A stretch of 57,189 bases of DNA. Source: Chloroflexota bacterium (lineage in GTDB: Bacteria; Chloroflexota; Anaerolineae; UBA1429). The position numbers and the translations under genes were made by a program. The notes under the pieces were generated by a model that was not told the origin of the DNA, did no database searches, and saw only the letters and a list, made by a program, of their open reading frames with translations. The stretch spans positions 1 through 57,189 of the forward strand of contig DUUT01000040.1 in the NCBI GenBank assembly GCA_012841405.1, in the 5' to 3' direction. Positions 53,436-57,189 of the stretch are shown here, piece by piece (the stretch's first letter is position 1; each line of letters opens with the position of its first letter).

Positions 53436-53770
53436 AGCAGCTTGGTGGGCTCTTTCGGGGCCGGCGTCTTGACGACCAGGCAGCGAAAGACCTCCTCCCC
53501 CTCGTTGAGCAGGCGATGCGGGATGCGGGCGGGGCTGTCGACCAGGGTGTGCGGGCCGACCTCGGCGCGCTCGCCGCCGATCTCGACGATGCCGCGCCCT
53601 TCCAGCGCATAGAAGAACACGTCCACCGGCGTGACGTGCAGCTTGAGCGCCTCCCCCGGCTGCAGGGTGATCAGCACCACCTGGACGTGCTCGTTGACGT
53701 GCACGCCACGAGCGCTCACACCATGGGGATTGGGACCCTCTGGGGCGGTCAGCGCGTCAATGATCTTCAT
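53432..53770 (-). CDS. Cupin-domain protein
   Basis: 112 residues forming one cupin barrel: LQPGEALKLHVTPVDVFFYALEGRG (motif 1 with His and Glu) and HTLVDSPARIPHRLLNEG (motif 2 with His). Single-domain cupins bind metals and have many roles; none can be named here. The ATG at 53770 has GAGGAGG upstream. The TAG stop is inside the MITE-like end, so the C-terminus may have been set by the insertion. Confidence 0.85.
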   Translation of the reverse strand: MKIIDALTAPEGPNPHGVSARGVHVNEHVQVVLITLQPGEALKLHVTPVDVFFYALEGRGIVEIGGERAEVGPHTLVDSPARIPHRLLNEGEEVFRCLVVKTPAPKEPTKLL

Positions 53771-53921
53771 CGGTTACCTCCTCTGGCGGTATGGCACCCA
53801 GGCCATACGCGGTGGTCATCTGTCACCAACCTACCACAGAGGGGGCAAACAATCTGTGACAAAAGTCGAGAATCGCCAGATTGAGGAGCGCTACCTGGCG
53901 CTAGGGACGCGGCGACGAGGA

Positions 53922-53953
53922 GGCCGCGGTGCTCCCGAAAGGGCACCGCGGCC
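53922..53953. terminator. Hairpin between DegV and cupin genes
   Basis: GGCCGCGGTG and CACCGCGGCC form a 10-bp stem topped by CCC GAAA GGG, a GNRA-type loop. It lies downstream of DegV on the minus strand, where it probably ends or protects that transcript. The surrounding gap 53771-54062 holds no gene. Confidence 0.55.
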
Positions 53954-54062
53954 AACGGGTGGCCGGACGACGGGCGTCGGGCACGAGGCGCTACCTCCAG
54001 GGATGGCGGGCGCGCCAGCGTGGCACGCACCGCAGGCGCACCGTAGGCGCCCTCCGAGCGCG

Positions 54063-54932
54063 CTAGGGCACATCGGCAAACACGGCCTCGGGAGCATAGC
54101 CGACGCCGATCATCGAGGGCCCGGTGTGGGCGCCCAGCACGAGAGAAAGGGGCCCCATAGGCAGCCAGGTACAGTCAAAGCGCCGATCCACCGCATCGCG
54201 CAACATGGCGCCCGCTGCGGGATCGTTGGCATAGACCACCTGGGTGCGCAGGGCGCTCCCCGGCGCATGCTGGCGTTCCATCTGCGCCACCAGCTCTTTG
54301 ACGGCCCCCTTGAAAGAGCGCGCCATCCCCAACTGCACATAGGTGCCGCGCTCCTTCTCGACCCCGATGACCGGCTTGATGTTGAGGAGCGAAGCGATCA
54401 GCCCCTTCATGTGGCTGATGCGGCCGCCATGGATCAGATACTTGAGGTCCCTGAGCGTATAGTTCGCCTCGGTGGCGGCCCGAATGCGGCCCAAGAGCGC
54501 CAGGATCTGCTCGATCGGCCAGCCCGCCCGCGCGGCCCGCGCGGCGGCCACCACCTGCCATCCGGCGGGGGTCGAGAGGGTCTTGGTATCCACCAGGGTG
54601 ACGTTGGCCTCGGGCACCAACGCGGCGGCGGCTCGCGCCGCGTTGAGGGTGCCGCTCAGCCCCGAGGAGATGTGAATCGAGAGGATATCAGGGTCGGTGA
54701 CGGCCAACCGGCGATACACCGCCGCGATATCGCCCGCAGAGGGTTGGGAGGTCACCGGCAGGCTCTCGGCATCCTCCAGGAGCCGATAGAACGCGCTGGG
54801 GGTGATATCGACCCCCTCGCGGAAGGTGGCGTCATCGAGCGTGACGACGAGGGGGACGATGCGGACGTTCAGCTCGTCCAGGTTCTCGGCCACCAGGCCG
54901 GCATCGGTGCCACTATCGGTAACGATCTGCAT
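54063..54932 (-). CDS. DegV family fatty-acid-binding protein
   Basis: 289 residues, normal for DegV. It starts IVTDSGTDAG, has SQPSAGDIAAVYRRL, HISSGLSGTLNAARAAA, VDTKTLSTPAGWQV and the late LKYLIHGGRISHMKGLIAS followed by LLNIKPVI. DegV/FakB proteins bind a fatty acid for a kinase partner; no FakA is adjacent. The ATG at 54932 has AAGGAGG upstream and a promoter at 55016-55044. Confidence 0.92.
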   Translation of the reverse strand: MQIVTDSGTDAGLVAENLDELNVRIVPLVVTLDDATFREGVDITPSAFYRLLEDAESLPVTSQPSAGDIAAVYRRLAVTDPDILSIHISSGLSGTLNAARAAAALVPEANVTLVDTKTLSTPAGWQVVAAARAARAGWPIEQILALLGRIRAATEANYTLRDLKYLIHGGRISHMKGLIASLLNIKPVIGVEKERGTYVQLGMARSFKGAVKELVAQMERQHAPGSALRTQVVYANDPAAGAMLRDAVDRRFDCTWLPMGPLSLVLGAHTGPSMIGVGYAPEAVFADVP

Positions 54933-55015
54933 GGTATCCTCCTTGGGCCAGCACCGGCCCGAGGAGCACGCCTCCCTCGAACCGTTACGCGTTGTGCGTT
55001 ACCTCATTAGATACC

Positions 55016-55044
55016 ATTATGCCGGATAGGGTTGCAGTTACCAA
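55016..55044 (-). promoter_or_regulatory. DegV promoter
   Basis: On the minus strand TTGGTA (55044-55039), 17-nt spacer, CATAAT (55021-55016). The -35 overlaps the stop region of the upstream methyltransferase gene. Confidence 0.6.
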
Positions 55045-55766
55045 ACATTGGGGGAACGGGTCGCCGCATAGAGCGCGATGCCGACCGACACCGCCAGGTT
55101 GAGGCTATCGATGCGGCCGCTCTGGGGAATGCGCACCGTCGTGCCGAGGGCCTGGTACGCTGCGCCCAGGCCGGCACCTTCGGGGCCAAAGATGAGGGTG
55201 TAGGGAGAGCGAAATGTCACGTGGGGGAGGTCAATCGCGCCATCGGTCATCAGGGGGTAGAGGTGGTGGCGGCCAAAGAGGGCGCGATAGGCGCCGATGT
55301 CGTCGAAATGCGCGAAGGCAAGCTGAAAGGTGGCGCCCATGGCGGCGCGCAGCGTCCGCGGGGCAAAGAGGTCGACGGCGGGCGTCACAATGGCCAGGTT
55401 GGTGACGTCAAACCCCAGCATGGTGCGGATGATAGTGCCGAGGTTCCCGGCGTCCGACGGGTTCACCAACAGGACGTGGTTGGCGGCGGGGTCCAAGGGC
55501 GCCTCGTACTTGGTGAACACGCCGACGACATAGCTCTTGGCGTTACCGGCAAGCCGCTCGACCTGGCGATCCGCTTGCACGAGGGCAATACGGCGCTCGG
55601 CACAGATGGCGCGCACCTTGGCCACCCCCGCGTTCGCCTCGCCGCGCGAGCTCACCAGGACGCGGATCACTTGCTCCGGCCGGTGCGTCAGCAGCTCGAG
55701 CGTCGGGAACACGCCGATGGTATAGGAGTAGTCGAGATCCTTGCGATAGGAGCGGAGAGTCGTCAT
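55038..55766 (-). CDS. TrmH/SpoU-family RNA 2'-O-methyltransferase
   Basis: 242 residues. An N-terminal substrate-binding part is followed by the SPOUT knot domain with motif 1 NPSDAGNLGTIIRTM, motif 2 LIFGPEGAGLG and motif 3 IPQSGRIDSLNLAVSVGIALY, which bind S-adenosylmethionine. It methylates ribose in tRNA or rRNA; the target cannot be read from sequence. ATG at 55766 is chosen because the family-like sequence begins there; the upstream ribosome site is weak. Confidence 0.87.
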   Translation of the reverse strand: MTTLRSYRKDLDYSYTIGVFPTLELLTHRPEQVIRVLVSSRGEANAGVAKVRAICAERRIALVQADRQVERLAGNAKSYVVGVFTKYEAPLDPAANHVLLVNPSDAGNLGTIIRTMLGFDVTNLAIVTPAVDLFAPRTLRAAMGATFQLAFAHFDDIGAYRALFGRHHLYPLMTDGAIDLPHVTFRSPYTLIFGPEGAGLGAAYQALGTTVRIPQSGRIDSLNLAVSVGIALYAATRSPNVW

Positions 55767-55978
55767 TGGTGCTCGCCGCACGCCTCGATCCCTTGGTGAC
55801 CGATGATCATCCTGCCTTCCCTGCGCCGCACGCCTGCCAGAGTGCTCTGCGGCACGATGTGCCATCAGTATAGCCGTAGGCGGTAGGACCGACCAATCGA
55901 GGCCCTGTCATCTGCACGCAGCGCCCACGCATGCGGGGCGCACCGCGCGGTGCACGCTGCTCGTGGCCGGCGTCGCCA

Positions 55979-56007
55979 TTGACGCCCGCCCGCGTCGGTG
56001 CTAGTCT
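55979..56007 (+). promoter_or_regulatory. Promoter of the P-type ATPase leader
   Basis: TTGACG (55979-55984), 17-nt spacer, TAGTCT (56002-56007). The transcript starts near 56014, about 215 nt before the ATPase ATG. The 462-base gap 55767-56228 contains only this leader. Confidence 0.6.
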
Positions 56008-56029
56008 AGAGATATAGAATATCGATCGC

Positions 56030-56158
56030 ATGATCGTGATGCAGCGCATGAGCCGCAATGGAGCGGGGCGTGGATGCGTGGGGCGTGCTCGCCGCGCGGC
56101 GAGGAGCCTGGTCGATGAGCCCCATTCCTGGCGACAACCACAGACGGTGAGCACCTAG
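56030..56158 (+). CDS. Putative 42-residue leader peptide upstream of the P-type ATPase
   Basis: An ORF from ATG 56030 to TAG 56156-56158 fills most of the leader, and its stop ends just before the terminator hairpin. In-frame ATGs at 56039 and 56048 are alternatives. The peptide is basic (MIVMQRMSRNGAGRG, then ARRAARSLVDEPHSW). No strong ribosome site is visible. Translation is inferred from its position only. Confidence 0.35.
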   Translation: MIVMQRMSRNGAGRGCVGRARRAARSLVDEPHSWRQPQTVST

Positions 56159-56187
56159 GCTCCGGGCCAAGGCCTGGGGCGTTTTTG
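56159..56187 (+). terminator. Intrinsic terminator inside the P-type ATPase leader
   Basis: GCTCCGGGC and GCCTGGGGC form a 9-bp stem (with two G-U pairs) over CAAG, followed by G and TTTTTG. No full forward gene precedes it, so it is an attenuator candidate for the ATPase gene. Confidence 0.7.
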
Positions 56188-56228
56188 TTTGCACCGGCAC
56201 ACTCGCGTGGTACGAGGAGACCCTGGTA

Positions 56229-57189
56229 ATGGCTGCCTGGCACGCGATGGATCGCGCACAGGTATACGATGCGTTGCGCACCTCGCCGGAGGGCCTCAGT
56301 CCGGAGGAGATCGCGCAGCGCCTCGAGCAGTATGGGCGCAACGAGCTGGAGGAGCGGGGCCTCCGCAGCCCCTTGGCCGTGTTGCTGGCCCAGTTCACCG
56401 AGATCATGGTGCTCGTGCTGATCGTCGCCGCCATCGTCTCGTTCCTCATCGGCGAGACGACCGACGCCATCATCATCATGGTGATCGTCATCCTGAACGC
56501 CATCCTCGGCTTTGTGCAGGAGTATCGCGCCGAGCGCGCGATCGCGGCACTGAGAGAGCTGGCTGTGCCCACGGTACGGGTGCGCCGTAGCGGCCAGGTC
56601 CGCGAGATCGAGGCGACACAGCTCGTCCCAGGGGACATCATTGTGCTCGAGGCGGGCAACCGCGTGCCGGCGGACGCCTGGGTAAGCGACGCGGTGAACC
56701 TGCGCGTTGAGGAGGCCGCCCTCACCGGCGAGTCCGTCGCCGTCGACAAGACCTCGGCCACCATCGAGGGGGAGGACATCCCCCTCGGCGATCGGCGCAA
56801 CATGCTGTTCATGGGCACGGCGGTGGCCTATGGCCGGGGCATGGGCATCGTGACGGGGACGGGCATGCGTACCGAGCTCGGCAAGATCGCTGACCTGCTG
56901 CAAGAGGTCGCGGAAGAAAAGACCCCCTTGCAGCGGCGCATGGCCGAGCTCGGCAAGTGGCTGGCGGTGGGCGCGCTGTTCCTGGTCATTATCGTCTTTG
57001 GCATCGGGCTGTGGCAGGGCGGCGAGGTCGAGGAGATGTTCCTCGTGGCCGTGAGCCTGGCCGTGGCCGCCGTGCCGGAGGGCCTGCCCGCCGTGGTCAC
57101 CATCGCCCTGGCCCTCGGCGCGCAGCGCATGGTGCGACGTAACGCCCTCATCCGCAAGCTGCCCGCCGTCGAGACCCTCGGCTCCGTGA
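56229..57189 (+). CDS. Cation-transporting P-type ATPase, N-terminal part (runs off the right edge)
   Basis: 320 codons are visible. An N-terminal cation-ATPase domain (DRAQVYDALRTSPEGLSPEE, YGRNELEERG) precedes helices 1-2 (IMVLVLIVAAIVSFLIG and IIIMVIVILNAILGFV). The actuator domain with its EAALTGES loop follows, then helices 3-4 with the ion-site motif AVPEGLPAVVT. The phosphorylation motif DKTGT would lie just past the edge. The PEGL form fits Ca2+- or Mn2+-type P2A pumps rather than heavy-metal P1B pumps. The ATG at 56229 follows GAGGAGA. Confidence 0.93.
   Translation, partial: MAAWHAMDRAQVYDALRTSPEGLSPEEIAQRLEQYGRNELEERGLRSPLAVLLAQFTEIMVLVLIVAAIVSFLIGETTDAIIIMVIVILNAILGFVQEYRAERAIAALRELAVPTVRVRRSGQVREIEATQLVPGDIIVLEAGNRVPADAWVSDAVNLRVEEAALTGESVAVDKTSATIEGEDIPLGDRRNMLFMGTAVAYGRGMGIVTGTGMRTELGKIADLLQEVAEEKTPLQRRMAELGKWLAVGALFLVIIVFGIGLWQGGEVEEMFLVAVSLAVAAVPEGLPAVVTIALALGAQRMVRRNALIRKLPAVETLGSV

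Noticed and set aside
56014-56187. Known metal riboswitch (manganese, magnesium or nickel/cobalt type) in the ATPase leader
   Set aside because: None of the conserved core sequences of those RNAs could be found; only the terminator and the short ORF are supported.
1-57189. tRNA and rRNA genes
   Set aside because: No T-loop/acceptor combinations or rRNA-conserved segments were seen on either strand by eye; a tRNAscan run would settle it.

Overview
The window is high-GC bacterial chromosome with dense protein-coding content. I see no rRNA, tRNA, CRISPR array or intact transposase. Gene content suggests Chloroflexota, with moderate confidence and no order assigned. The evidence is a DUF6062 protein, a 7TM hybrid histidine kinase, several surface proteins on Pro/Thr-rich stalks, DUF3795 proteins, a DUF2231-Rieske protein, and an indolepyruvate:ferredoxin oxidoreductase pair that implies some anaerobic amino-acid metabolism. 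Near-consensus sigma-70 type promoters (TTGACN-N17-TATNNT) recur in front of many genes, and most starts carry GGAGG-like ribosome binding sites.

Layout. 1-7.7 kb: a membrane protein cut by the window edge, translationally coupled to mutS; divergently a C26 amidohydrolase and murI; then a divergent enolase paralogue. 7.9-10.2 kb: a degraded coding stretch, two GyrI-like effector-binding proteins and a small P-loop ATPase. 10.2-13.1 kb: a PdxA-family dehydrogenase, an enolase-superfamily dehydratase/racemase and a PIN-domain protein. 13.2-16.3 kb: DUF6062 and a hybrid histidine kinase. 16.3-18.3 kb: an ABC-F ATPase behind a promoter/short ORF/terminator leader. 18.5-21.5 kb: uvrA, broken by one extra C in a C9 tract. 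21.7-25.5 kb: RibD-like reductase, two DUF3795 genes, an SPL-like radical SAM protein and a WYL regulator.

25.7-31.2 kb holds a four-gene redox/stress operon behind a strong promoter: DUF2231-Rieske, SDR with a membrane tail, SRPBCC protein, and a zinc alcohol dehydrogenase carrying four PSQAEG repeats. 31.4-34.8 kb: MoxR/VWA pair and a SIMPL protein. 35.2-39.2 kb: two GNATs, a UxuA-like dehydratase and an anchored glycosidase-like protein. 39.3-47.4 kb: a zinc-ribbon/LysM protein, a NarL-type regulator, a membrane protein, an MFS exporter and leucyl aminopeptidase. 47.5-52.8 kb is a minus-strand operon plsC-ybeY-iorA-iorB-rph-HD hydrolase. 52.9-57.2 kb: a CopD-like fragment, cupin, DegV, an SpoU methyltransferase and a P-type ATPase running off the right edge, also behind a short-ORF/terminator leader.

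The points most worth attention are: a ~138-bp palindromic MITE-like element with CTAG-ended terminal inverted repeats, present three times and twice supplying or touching the TAG stop of the neighbouring gene; two leaders that look like translation-controlled attenuators (ABC-F and P-type ATPase); the enolase paralogue that lacks key catalytic residues; and the PSQAEG repeat tail.
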